Shown piece by piece: positions 41,866-50,782 of a stretch of 64,000 nt of DNA. The notes beneath the pieces are model-generated. The model did no database searches. It was not told the DNA's origin and saw only the letters and a program-made list of their open reading frames with translations. The position numbers were made by a program, and so were the translations under genes. Numbering within the stretch: the stretch's first letter is position 1; each line of letters begins with the position of its first letter. The DNA is from an uncultured Bacteroidales bacterium. GTDB lineage: Bacteria; Bacteroidota; Bacteroidia; Bacteroidales; Paludibacteraceae. The DNA is taken from positions 1-64,000 of the forward strand of contig UQNE01000006.1 of NCBI GenBank assembly GCA_900542355.1. The letters run 5' to 3'.

Positions 41866-44606
41866 GCGAACAAGTGATACATATCGAGAATGCTTGCACC
41901 AACAATCTGAAGCATGTAAGCGTGGATATTCCTCGTAATCAGTTAGTTGTGATTACGGGCGTGAGTGGTAGCGGCAAATCGTCGCTGGCATTTGATACGC
42001 TGTATGCCGAGGGGCAACGCCGCTATGTAGAGAGCCTCAGTGCGTATGCACGCCAGTTCCTCGGGCGTATGCAGAAACCCGAGGTGGACAAGATCGAAGG
42101 TATTCCGCCCGCTATTGCCATTCAGCAGAAAGTGAGCAGCCACAACCCTCGCTCTACCGTGGGGACAAGCACCGAGATATACGACTATCTCAAACTGCTC
42201 TTTGCCCGTATCGGACGCACTTTCTCACCAATAAGCGGCAAAGAAGTACGCCGCAAAAACATCCGCGATGTGGTAGATTGTATGACCTCGCAACCTCAAG
42301 GTGCACGCATCTACCTAATTGCACCTATTGTATTGGAAAACAGGACTTTACAAGAGCAATTGGATATTTGGCAAAGTGAAGGTTTTTCGCGTCTGTTAGA
42401 TAATGGAGATGTTGTCCGATTAGGGAATACCACCGGGCAACAGGTTACCGAGAACGGACAACTCAAGCCCAATGTCTATTTGCTGGTTGACCGCATAGTG
42501 GCAGACAACCAACCCGCTACTGCCAATCGTTTTGCCGATTCGGTACAGACCGCTCTATTTGAGGGACATGGCGAGTGCGGACTCTATATCGATGGGCGAT
42601 ACGAGATGTTCTCGGAGCGTTTCGAAATGGACGGGATTCGTTTTGTCGAGCCAAGCGAACACCTCTTCGATTTCAATAATCCTATTGGTGCTTGCCCTAC
42701 ATGCAAAGGCTTTGGCAACATCATCGGTATCGACCCCGATTTAGTTGTACCGGACAAAACAAAGTCGATTTACGATGATGCCATTGCTTGTTGGCACGGA
42801 GAAAAAATGCGTGTTTGGCGAGATCAACTCATCTACAATGCGGCTAAGTTTGGCTTCCCCATTCATGCTCCTTTCTATGAACTCACGCCCGAACAAAAGA
42901 AACTGATTTGGACAGGCAATGAGTATTTCCGCGGTCTGAACGAGTTTTTCAAAGAATTGGAGACTAAACAATACGGTAAAATTCAGTACCGTGTATTGCT
43001 TGCTCGTTACAAAGGCAAGACCATCTGCCCCGACTGCAACGGAATGCGTCTGCGTAAAGAGGCAGAATATGTGCAAGTTGGAGGAAAAAATATCTCCGAA
43101 CTTTGTGCTATGTCCATCTCTGATTTGGCGGAATGGTTCGCCCAACTTACACTCACACCTACCGAGCAAAAGACGGCTGAGATGTTGCTCCACGAAATCA
43201 CTTCGCGTATTCAATTTATGCAAGATGTAGGCTTGGGGTATCTCACTCTCAGCCGAATGAGCAACACCCTATCGGGAGGTGAAAGTCAGCGTATATGTTT
43301 GGCTAAGTCGTTGGGTAGCAGCCTTGTAGGCTCACTCTATGTCTTAGATGAGCCGTCTATCGGACTTCATGCTCGCGATACACAACGCCTCATTCATGTG
43401 CTGAAAGAACTGCGTGATTTGGGCAATACCATCGTGGTCGTAGAGCACGATGAGGATATTATTCAAGCAGCCGACTACATCATCGAGATTGGTCCTGCAG
43501 CGGGTATTCACGGCGGTGAAGTGGTATATGTCGGCAAGCCCAAAACGGATGAGTTTATCTACGATATTCCTGCACATCGTCGTAAATGGAACAACTATAT
43601 CGAGATTCAAGGGGCTTGCGAGAACAATCTAAAAAATCTCACGGTGCGTTTTCCGCTCAATGTGATGACCGTTGTTACAGGCGTGAGCGGAAGCGGTAAA
43701 TCTACACTGGTGAGCAAAGTGTTCTACCCTGCTCTAAAGAAGCACTATGGTGGTGTGGCTGAGCATACGGGCAGTTTCAGTTTGCTCAAGGGCAGTATGC
43801 ATTTGGCGTCCGACATCGAGTTTGTAGACCAAAACCCGCTTAGTCGTTCCTCACGCTCCAATCCGGTTACCTATCTCAAAGCCTACGACGAGATACGCCG
43901 CCTATTTGCAGATCAACCGCTCAGTAAGCAACTCGGGTTTACTGCCTCCCATTTCTCATTCAATACCCCGGGCGGACGGTGCGAGATGTGCCAAGGAGAA
44001 GGAACCATCACCATCGAGATGCAGTTTATGGCAGACCTTACACTCGAATGTGAGCAATGCCATGGCAAGCGGTTCAAGCAAGATGTATTGGATGTCCACT
44101 ATCGTGGTCAGTCGATCTACGATATACTCAATATGACGATCAATCAGGCTATCGACTTTTTTTCTCAAGACCCTGATTGTGAGAAGATTGTCAAACGCCT
44201 CAAGCCGTTGCAGGATGTAGGTATCGGTTATATCCGTTTAGGTCAGTCGAGTAGCACTTTGTCCGGCGGTGAAAGCCAGCGTGTCAAATTGGCGTCGTTC
44301 CTTGCTCAAGAAGATACACAACCCACTATCTTTGTTTTCGACGAGCCGACCACGGGTCTGTCTCACAAAGATGTACAAGTCCTGCTCAAAGCCCTCAATC
44401 AACTCATCAGCAGAGGGCATAGCGTCATCGTGATTGAGCACAACCCGAGTATGATTTTAGCAGCCGACCATGTCATCGACCTCGGACCGGAAGGTGGCGA
44501 TGAAGGCGGACATATCGTCTTTGAGGGAACACCCGAGGACTTGGCAAAATGCAAGGAAAGTTATACAGGGCTGTTTATAAGCAAACTCATCCATACTAAT
44601 AGTTAA
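41862..44606 (+). CDS. uvrA: Excinuclease ABC subunit A
   Basis: DNA damage sensor of nucleotide excision repair. The protein is 914 aa, slightly short of the usual 940. Walker A of the first ATPase is GVSGSGKS (33-40) followed by SLAFDTLYAEGQRRYVES; the second is GVSGSGKST (about 611-619). ABC signatures LSGGESQR occur twice. Zinc-type Cys pairs are visible in CPTCKGFG, CPDCNG, CEMCQGEG and CEQCHGK. The start is a GTG overlapping the stop of the HU-LysM gene (GTGA). It lies 5 bases before a capsule-type dehydratase gene. Confidence 0.97.
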   Translation: MSEQVIHIENACTNNLKHVSVDIPRNQLVVITGVSGSGKSSLAFDTLYAEGQRRYVESLSAYARQFLGRMQKPEVDKIEGIPPAIAIQQKVSSHNPRSTVGTSTEIYDYLKLLFARIGRTFSPISGKEVRRKNIRDVVDCMTSQPQGARIYLIAPIVLENRTLQEQLDIWQSEGFSRLLDNGDVVRLGNTTGQQVTENGQLKPNVYLLVDRIVADNQPATANRFADSVQTALFEGHGECGLYIDGRYEMFSERFEMDGIRFVEPSEHLFDFNNPIGACPTCKGFGNIIGIDPDLVVPDKTKSIYDDAIACWHGEKMRVWRDQLIYNAAKFGFPIHAPFYELTPEQKKLIWTGNEYFRGLNEFFKELETKQYGKIQYRVLLARYKGKTICPDCNGMRLRKEAEYVQVGGKNISELCAMSISDLAEWFAQLTLTPTEQKTAEMLLHEITSRIQFMQDVGLGYLTLSRMSNTLSGGESQRICLAKSLGSSLVGSLYVLDEPSIGLHARDTQRLIHVLKELRDLGNTIVVVEHDEDIIQAADYIIEIGPAAGIHGGEVVYVGKPKTDEFIYDIPAHRRKWNNYIEIQGACENNLKNLTVRFPLNVMTVVTGVSGSGKSTLVSKVFYPALKKHYGGVAEHTGSFSLLKGSMHLASDIEFVDQNPLSRSSRSNPVTYLKAYDEIRRLFADQPLSKQLGFTASHFSFNTPGGRCEMCQGEGTITIEMQFMADLTLECEQCHGKRFKQDVLDVHYRGQSIYDILNMTINQAIDFFSQDPDCEKIVKRLKPLQDVGIGYIRLGQSSSTLSGGESQRVKLASFLAQEDTQPTIFVFDEPTTGLSHKDVQVLLKALNQLISRGHSVIVIEHNPSMILAADHVIDLGPEGGDEGGHIVFEGTPEDLAKCKESYTGLFISKLIHTNS

Positions 44607-44611
44607 ATTCT

Positions 44612-46573
44612 ATGAACAACAAACTAAAAGAATTACATAGTTCCGATATTTTTTCGCACCTTGCCTCCGCAAGTTATCTTCCGCGTTGGTGTGTATTGCT
44701 GATAGATGTTTTTTTATGCTCTATTGCTTATTGGATTAGTATTTTAATAGGTAACGGCATCTTTTCTTATGGCTTTGTGTGTGGCGGTGTACTGCCGTTT
44801 TGGACACAATTTGCCATTCTGATGATTGTGCAAGTTATCTGTTTTTGGCTATTCCATTCCTATTCGGGTATCTTGCGATACTCTACATTTATTGATACTA
44901 TCAAATCATTGCTTGCTGTACTTTCTTGCGGAGGTTCTGTACTGATTTTCAATCTGATATACACGCAGATCACAGGCAGTAAGGTATTCCTAAACACTGC
45001 TTTGGTCATCTATACTCCCATTGCATTTATTCTGTTGTTTAGTCTCCGTGTGGGCGTAAAAACACTATACGAATATATCAAGCAACACGCACCGGGAACC
45101 AAGAAAGTGCTGATTTGGGGTACCAAATCTGCAGGCATTGCTATCGCCAAGATGTTGCGTAGTGCAAGCGGTGAAGAGTCGCCTTACCGTCCCGTCGGTT
45201 TTCTTGGTGATAACGATTCGGACGAGAGAAATCACAGTTTGGTTGGTCTGCGTGTGTTCCCTTTTAATCAACAGACACTGCGATGGATGAGTGAACACCA
45301 TGTGCGCGATGTGATTATTTCCCCGCTCAAAATGCGCTCTATCAAACCTTCTACCGATCTGCAAATTTTCTTCGACAACGATATTCATGTATTGACAACA
45401 CCTCAATTCACTCAATTTGAAAATGCAGAAGAAATTGATAGTCAGCGCATTGGGCGAATCGAATCCATACAAATCGAAGACCTGTTAGAGCGTCCTGCTA
45501 TCCATATCAATACCGACAATGTCTTGCAAATCATACACAATCAAATAGTCTTGGTTTCGGGTGCTGCAGGTAGTATCGGCTCTGAATTGGTGCGCCAAGT
45601 ACAAAAATATCAGCCGCAACTAACTGTTTTGTTGGAGCAGGCAGAATCACCTTTGCACGACCTGTATCTCGATTTGAAGACGCAATTCCCCGATGTACAT
45701 TTTGTCCCTGTCATTGCCGACATCCGCAACCGCGAGCGTATCGAAGAGGTTTTCAACGAATTCCACCCCGCAGTGGTTTACCATGCTGCCGCTTACAAAC
45801 ATGTGCCGCTAATGGAATCCCACCCCAACGAAGCCGTCCGTGCAAATGTGATGGGGACCAAAAATATGGCGGATATGGCGGTTAAATACGGAGTGAAACG
45901 ATTTGTGATGATTTCTACCGACAAAGCCGTCAACCCAACCAATATCATGGGTGCCAGCAAGCGTATCGCGGAAATCTATGTACAATCGCTCTTCAAAGCC
46001 CTCGTCAAGGAGAATCCCAATTGTACCAAGTTCATTACCACTCGCTTTGGCAATGTGCTCGGTAGCAACGGTTCTGTCATCCCCTATTTCAAAAAACAAA
46101 TTGCCGAAGGCGGACCGGTTACGGTTACCCACCCCGACATCATCCGCTATTTTATGACCATCCCGGAGGCTTGCACACTCGTTATGGAAGCGGCCACATT
46201 AGGCAATGGCGGAGAGATTTTTGTATTCGATATGGGACATCCGGTTAAGATACTCGACCTCGCCAAAAATATGATTCGCCTTGCCGGATATGTCCCGTGC
46301 GAAGAGATTCCTATTGTGTTCACCGGACTGCGTCCGGGCGAGAAACTCTATGAGGAGTTGCTCAACCAAAAGGAGACCACTCTGCCTACTTCCAACGATA
46401 AAATTATGGTCGCACGCGTACGCGAGTTCGATTTTGAGCAAGTAGAAAAGAGTATCAACGCTCTCATCGACTTGACCTCACAAAACAAGCCGTTCCTCAC
46501 CGTACAACAGATGAAAGCAATTGTACCTGAGTTTATTAGCAACAACTCGATCTTCGAGAAATTGGATAAATGA
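44612..46573 (+). CDS. Membrane-bound nucleoside-diphosphate-sugar 4,6-dehydratase (WbpM/CapD/FlaA1 type)
   Basis: Makes 4-keto-6-deoxy UDP-sugars, typically from UDP-GlcNAc, for surface glycans. The protein is 653 aa. Several N-terminal membrane spans (about 25-150) are followed by a CoA-binding-like first Rossmann domain (KVLIWGTKSAGIAIA) and the catalytic SDR domain with VSGAAGSIGSELVRQV (about 312-327). The catalytic site is STDKAVNPTNIMGASKR, where Met replaces the usual Tyr of the SDR triad, as in the WbpM family. The C-terminal GLRPGEKLYEELL is typical. A 4-base overlap with the WecA-like gene supports joint translation. Confidence 0.94.
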   Translation: MNNKLKELHSSDIFSHLASASYLPRWCVLLIDVFLCSIAYWISILIGNGIFSYGFVCGGVLPFWTQFAILMIVQVICFWLFHSYSGILRYSTFIDTIKSLLAVLSCGGSVLIFNLIYTQITGSKVFLNTALVIYTPIAFILLFSLRVGVKTLYEYIKQHAPGTKKVLIWGTKSAGIAIAKMLRSASGEESPYRPVGFLGDNDSDERNHSLVGLRVFPFNQQTLRWMSEHHVRDVIISPLKMRSIKPSTDLQIFFDNDIHVLTTPQFTQFENAEEIDSQRIGRIESIQIEDLLERPAIHINTDNVLQIIHNQIVLVSGAAGSIGSELVRQVQKYQPQLTVLLEQAESPLHDLYLDLKTQFPDVHFVPVIADIRNRERIEEVFNEFHPAVVYHAAAYKHVPLMESHPNEAVRANVMGTKNMADMAVKYGVKRFVMISTDKAVNPTNIMGASKRIAEIYVQSLFKALVKENPNCTKFITTRFGNVLGSNGSVIPYFKKQIAEGGPVTVTHPDIIRYFMTIPEACTLVMEAATLGNGGEIFVFDMGHPVKILDLAKNMIRLAGYVPCEEIPIVFTGLRPGEKLYEELLNQKETTLPTSNDKIMVARVREFDFEQVEKSINALIDLTSQNKPFLTVQQMKAIVPEFISNNSIFEKLDK

Positions 46574-47682
46574 TACAAGACTTTGTCATACAACATAGTT
46601 ACCTTGCAGGGCTCATCTCTTTCTTGCTCGGACTGCTGTTTATGCCTTTGGTAATCAAGATTGCCAAGGTAAAACATTTTGTAGTCCGCCCAAATAAACG
46701 AATGTCCCATACAGGCGAAATCCCCAATATCGGCGGAATAGATATTTGTTTCAGTTTTTTGCTCACCTACCTTCTGTTTGAGTTCAACACTCTTCAGCAA
46801 AGTCAGTTCTTTCTCATCGGTGTGTTCATCATCGTGATGGTCGGTTTTGTGGACGATGTGCTGGTTTTGTCGCCGTTCTCCAAACTCTGCGGAGAACTGT
46901 TGTCGGGCATTGCCTTGATTGGCTTTGCCGATATGCGCATCACCCATCTCCATGGCTTTCTGGGCTTTAACGAAATCGGAATGGTCGCATCGTACCTGCT
47001 GTCATTCTTTATTCTGGTAGCAGTCATCAATGCTATCAATTTGATTGATGGAGTTGACGGACTCGCATCCGGACTCGGCATACTCTACTGCCTATTCTTT
47101 GCTGTCTATTTTGGTTTGGTAGGCGAAACTCCATGGTCTATTTTGGCAATATGCCTAATCGGCTCGTTGGCTGTCTTTTTCTGCTACAATGTGTTTGGCA
47201 AAAAACAAAAGATATTTATGGGCGACTCCGGTTCGCTGCTTCTCGGCTATGTCTTAACCACTTTCGTATTCCAATTTTGCGAAATCAATGCCTACCACGA
47301 AGTCCCTGCTAATCTGCAGATCTCAGCGGCACCGGCAGTTGCTGTTTGCGTGATGACAGTACCTATTTTCGATACAATCCGTGTCAGTCTTACGCGTATC
47401 AAACATCATCGTTCGCCTTTTCTGCCGGACAAAAATCATATCCACCACCTGTTGCTGCGTACCGGTCTCAATCATTTGCAAACCACCTGTGTCTTGCTTA
47501 TTGTCAGCCTCTGCTTTATGGCATTGGCTATCGTTGGGCGCAACTGGAATATGTGGGTATTGGTCGGCACCGATTTTGGTATCGCCACATTGCTTACAAT
47601 CATCTTGTGGCGAGTAGTGGACTATAAAAATGCTCATAATCAGTCGGTTGCACCGCAGATTAACGCTCACGCCCAAGCATGA
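46570..47682 (+). CDS. WecA/MraY-like undecaprenyl-phosphate sugar-1-phosphate transferase
   Basis: Starts a lipid-linked glycan by moving a sugar-1-phosphate onto undecaprenyl phosphate at the inner membrane. The protein is 370 aa with about 10 or 11 spans. Family motifs are GFVDDVLVLSP (the DDxx site), NLIDGVDGLASG, IFMGDSGSLLLG and the histidine motif KNHIHHLLLRTGL. It starts within the dehydratase stop and ends in the start of the ABC-F gene, with 4-base overlaps at each end. It resembles WecA more than MraY because of the cytoplasmic HIHH loop. Confidence 0.93.
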   Translation: MIQDFVIQHSYLAGLISFLLGLLFMPLVIKIAKVKHFVVRPNKRMSHTGEIPNIGGIDICFSFLLTYLLFEFNTLQQSQFFLIGVFIIVMVGFVDDVLVLSPFSKLCGELLSGIALIGFADMRITHLHGFLGFNEIGMVASYLLSFFILVAVINAINLIDGVDGLASGLGILYCLFFAVYFGLVGETPWSILAICLIGSLAVFFCYNVFGKKQKIFMGDSGSLLLGYVLTTFVFQFCEINAYHEVPANLQISAAPAVAVCVMTVPIFDTIRVSLTRIKHHRSPFLPDKNHIHHLLLRTGLNHLQTTCVLLIVSLCFMALAIVGRNWNMWVLVGTDFGIATLLTIILWRVVDYKNAHNQSVAPQINAHAQA

Positions 47683-49490
47683 AAAATATCGAAACAATGC
47701 TTAGTGTAGAACATATATCCATAGAATTTTCATCCCACCCCGTTTTAGAGGATATATCCTTTATGATCAACAAAAAGGATCGTATTGCCCTTGTTGGTAA
47801 GAACGGTGCGGGAAAAAGTACACTCCTTCGCCTTGTGGCTGGAGAATATCAACCCACATCGGGGCGTATCTCACGCGATGCGGATATGACTATCGGTTAC
47901 CTTCCGCAGGTGATGATGCACATCGACGGAAAAACGCTTCGTGAGGATGTGATGAGTGTCTTCGATGGTGAACCCGATGAAGAAAAAGCACGCCGAATAG
48001 CCGAAATGGATCGTACTATCATCGGTCTCGGTTTTGAGCGAAAAGATTTTGACCGCCCGTGTTCCGAGTTCTCCGGAGGTTGGCGTATGCGTATCGAATT
48101 GGCAAAAATTCTGCTTCGCCATCCCGATCTCTTGCTGCTCGATGAGCCGACCAACCACCTTGACATCGAATCCATCCAATGGCTCGAAGATTTTCTCAAA
48201 TCGTCGCAAAGTGCAATCTTGCTCGTCAGCCACGACCGTAAGTTTATCGACAATGTTACCAATCGCACTATCGAGATAACCCTCGGGCATATCTACGATT
48301 ACAATGTCAACTATTCTCGTTTTCTTGAGTTGCGCAAAGAGCGGCACGACCAGCAAGTACGCGCTTATCTCAATCAGCAAAAGATGATTCAAGAAACCGA
48401 AGATTTCATCGAGCGTTTCCGATACAAAGCCACCAAGGCGGTGCAGGTACAATCCCGCATCAAACAGTTGGAAAAACTAGAGCGTCTTGAGGTGGACTTA
48501 GAGGACACTTCTCGGCTCAATCTCCGTTTCCCGCCTGCCCCGCGCAGTGGCGATTTCCCGCTTATCGTAGAGGATTTGCGTAAAGACTTTGGTGAGCATA
48601 CTGTCTTTTCTGATGTGTCTTTTACTATCCGACGGGGCGAAAAAGTGGCCTTTGTGGGCAAAAACGGCGAGGGTAAATCTACACTCGTTAAATGCATTAT
48701 GGGGCAACTCGATTATATGGGTACGCTCAAAATCGGACATAATGTGAAAATCGGCTATTTCGCTCAGAATCAAGCGGCTTTGTTAGATGGAAAACTCACT
48801 GTTTTCGACACAATCGACCGTGTCGCTGTGGGCGACATCCGCACCAAGATACGCGACATCCTCGGTGCATTTATGTTCGGTGGCGAGGCGTCCGAAAAGA
48901 AAGTGAAAGTCCTTTCCGGAGGCGAGCGAAGTCGATTAGCAATGATTCGTCTGCTGCTCGAGCCGTGCAATCTGCTTATCCTTGATGAGCCGACCAACCA
49001 CCTGGATATGCAGTCTAAAGATGTTCTCAAAGCGGCTCTGCAGGATTTCAACGGCACGGTTATCTGCGTAAGTCACGACCGTGATTTCCTCGATGGACTG
49101 GTCAGCAAAGTCTATGAGTTCGGTGGTGGAAAAGTGCGCGAACACCTCGGCGGAATCTACGATTTCCTGCAATCGAAGAAAATCGACAGTCTCCAAGAGT
49201 TGGAGAAAAAAACGCCGATTGCAACCAAGTCCGCCGGCGACAATGCGTTGCCCAAAAGCGGACAAGCCGACTACGCTGCCCAAAAAGCAGAAGCAGCCGC
49301 ACGACGCAAAAAAGAGAAACAGATTGCCGAAACCGAAGCAAGAATAGCGCAATTAGAGGAGGAACAAAAGCAGTTGGAAAACCTCATGACCGACCCCGCA
49401 CAGCAAACACAAGAGAATTTCCAACGCTACGAGCGCATCAAACGCGAAATTGAACAAAAGATGTACGAGTGGGAGATTTTAAGTGAATAA
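47679..49490 (+). CDS. ABC-F family ATP-binding protein
   Basis: Soluble twin-ATPase of the ABC-F class, which acts on the ribosome, not in transport. The protein is 603 aa. Walker A motifs are GKNGAGKST and GKNGEGKST, signatures SGGWRMR and LSGGERSR, and both Walker B sites end in LLLDEPTNHLDI-type sequences. An inter-domain linker (about 235-310) is basic and helical, and the C-terminal coiled coil (about 520-603) is Lys/Glu/Gln-rich. The length and C-terminal domain resemble Uup/YdiF-type members. The second Met (47697) is an alternative start. It is the last gene of the rimO run. Confidence 0.93.
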   Translation: MKNIETMLSVEHISIEFSSHPVLEDISFMINKKDRIALVGKNGAGKSTLLRLVAGEYQPTSGRISRDADMTIGYLPQVMMHIDGKTLREDVMSVFDGEPDEEKARRIAEMDRTIIGLGFERKDFDRPCSEFSGGWRMRIELAKILLRHPDLLLLDEPTNHLDIESIQWLEDFLKSSQSAILLVSHDRKFIDNVTNRTIEITLGHIYDYNVNYSRFLELRKERHDQQVRAYLNQQKMIQETEDFIERFRYKATKAVQVQSRIKQLEKLERLEVDLEDTSRLNLRFPPAPRSGDFPLIVEDLRKDFGEHTVFSDVSFTIRRGEKVAFVGKNGEGKSTLVKCIMGQLDYMGTLKIGHNVKIGYFAQNQAALLDGKLTVFDTIDRVAVGDIRTKIRDILGAFMFGGEASEKKVKVLSGGERSRLAMIRLLLEPCNLLILDEPTNHLDMQSKDVLKAALQDFNGTVICVSHDRDFLDGLVSKVYEFGGGKVREHLGGIYDFLQSKKIDSLQELEKKTPIATKSAGDNALPKSGQADYAAQKAEAAARRKKEKQIAETEARIAQLEEEQKQLENLMTDPAQQTQENFQRYERIKREIEQKMYEWEILSE

Positions 49491-49585
49491 TTCTTAATGT
49501 CTATCCATTGGTATCGCACCATTCTTGTCGAGTTCTTGTCGAGACCTAATCGAGACCTAAGGCCGTTTTGACTATCTTAAAAAAT
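49491..49585. repeat. TCGA-unit interspersed repeat, copy E
   Basis: The core at 49521-49562 reads TTCTTGTCGAGTTCTTGTC, GAGACCTAATCGAGACCTAAG. It fills almost the whole gap between the two glycan-related operons. No terminator or promoter box was seen. Confidence 0.8.
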
Positions 49586-50782
49586 ATGAACGACATTATT
49601 GAATATATCAAGTCGTTTCTCCTTTATGGGGATACCACGATGACCCACCACATTGGCTACACCGCCGATGAATCGTTGTTTGCGCAATACAAAGTGGTAA
49701 TTATTCCGTGCGGACACCTCGGAAAAGACATCGTCTTGCCCGATATGGAACACCCTATCATTGAGAAGATCAACAAGACTTTCGTCGTTCGTACTGACCT
49801 CATCTACAACACATTTTTCTTTATATCCCGTGCCGAAGAACTCATCAACTCGCAGCGTGATGAGCATGGGCGTTTTGCAGCGCGTTTTTCCATTCTCGGA
49901 CAAGGGAATAATCTCGAAATCCCGATAATAGACGAGTATGCGCGTATCTTGATGAAAGTGCTCGATATGCCGCTTCCTCAGCCGCACTATTCCCATATCT
50001 ACCTCACCCACGACATCGATACGCTGGCTTACTACCGCCATCTGCGCGGGGCATTGGGAGGCATTCGCCGTGGGCATTTCACAGATGTGTTCGCATCGCT
50101 ACAAGACATTCATCGCGACCCCGCCTACACTTTTCCTTGGCTCGTCGAGCAAGATGCCAAAGTGCCTTCTGCCGATGTCATCTATTTTGTCAAGCATACG
50201 CCCGGCAAAGGGTTCGACTATCCGCAATACAACACCCAAGGGCGCGATTTCAACCGGTTAGCCCAATCGCTTCGCCTCTCGGGGGCAACCCTGGGTGTAC
50301 ATTCAAGTTACTATGGTTTGCCTGCCGAAGGGCGGAATGCCAACTATTTCCGCACCATTCTTGCGCCGTCCGCCCCACTCCATCGCAGTCATTATCTCCG
50401 TTGCTCTATCCAAAATATGCAACGCCTCGTTGATTTGAGCTTCACCGATGATTTCACTATGGCGTTCCCCGATCGTGCCGGCTTCCGCCTGCAGACCACC
50501 CGCCCTGTTCGCTGGATCAACCCGCAGACTATGACGCTTACTCCGCTCACCTTGCACCCCCTCACAATTATGGATTGCACGCTGAGCAACACCGACTATA
50601 TGAACCTCAACGAGGATGAGGCATACTTCTTTGCCGAGCAACTGCTCGATCGTGTGCGCCAACACGCCGGCGAAGTAACCCTCCTTTGGCACAATAATCG
50701 CATTTCTGATGGTTCATACCATTCTACACTATACCCAAAATTACTAAAAGGCTTGCGTCATTATTCGCACCACAATGAATAG
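49586..50782 (+). CDS. Polysaccharide deacetylase-like protein (DUF7033 type)
   Basis: Probably a carbohydrate deacetylase acting on surface glycan precursors. The protein is 398 aa from the ATG at 49586; the open frame extends 18 bases further to a TTG. The mid-protein motif IYLTHDIDTLAYY (about 137-149) is the metal-binding NodB-like motif 1, and GVHSSYYGL (about 239-247) is motif 2. The C-terminal TLLWHNNRISDGSYH is typical of the Bacteroidales group. No signal peptide is present, so it acts in the cytosol. It overlaps the next gene by 8 bases. Confidence 0.82.
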   Translation: MNDIIEYIKSFLLYGDTTMTHHIGYTADESLFAQYKVVIIPCGHLGKDIVLPDMEHPIIEKINKTFVVRTDLIYNTFFFISRAEELINSQRDEHGRFAARFSILGQGNNLEIPIIDEYARILMKVLDMPLPQPHYSHIYLTHDIDTLAYYRHLRGALGGIRRGHFTDVFASLQDIHRDPAYTFPWLVEQDAKVPSADVIYFVKHTPGKGFDYPQYNTQGRDFNRLAQSLRLSGATLGVHSSYYGLPAEGRNANYFRTILAPSAPLHRSHYLRCSIQNMQRLVDLSFTDDFTMAFPDRAGFRLQTTRPVRWINPQTMTLTPLTLHPLTIMDCTLSNTDYMNLNEDEAYFFAEQLLDRVRQHAGEVTLLWHNNRISDGSYHSTLYPKLLKGLRHYSHHNE

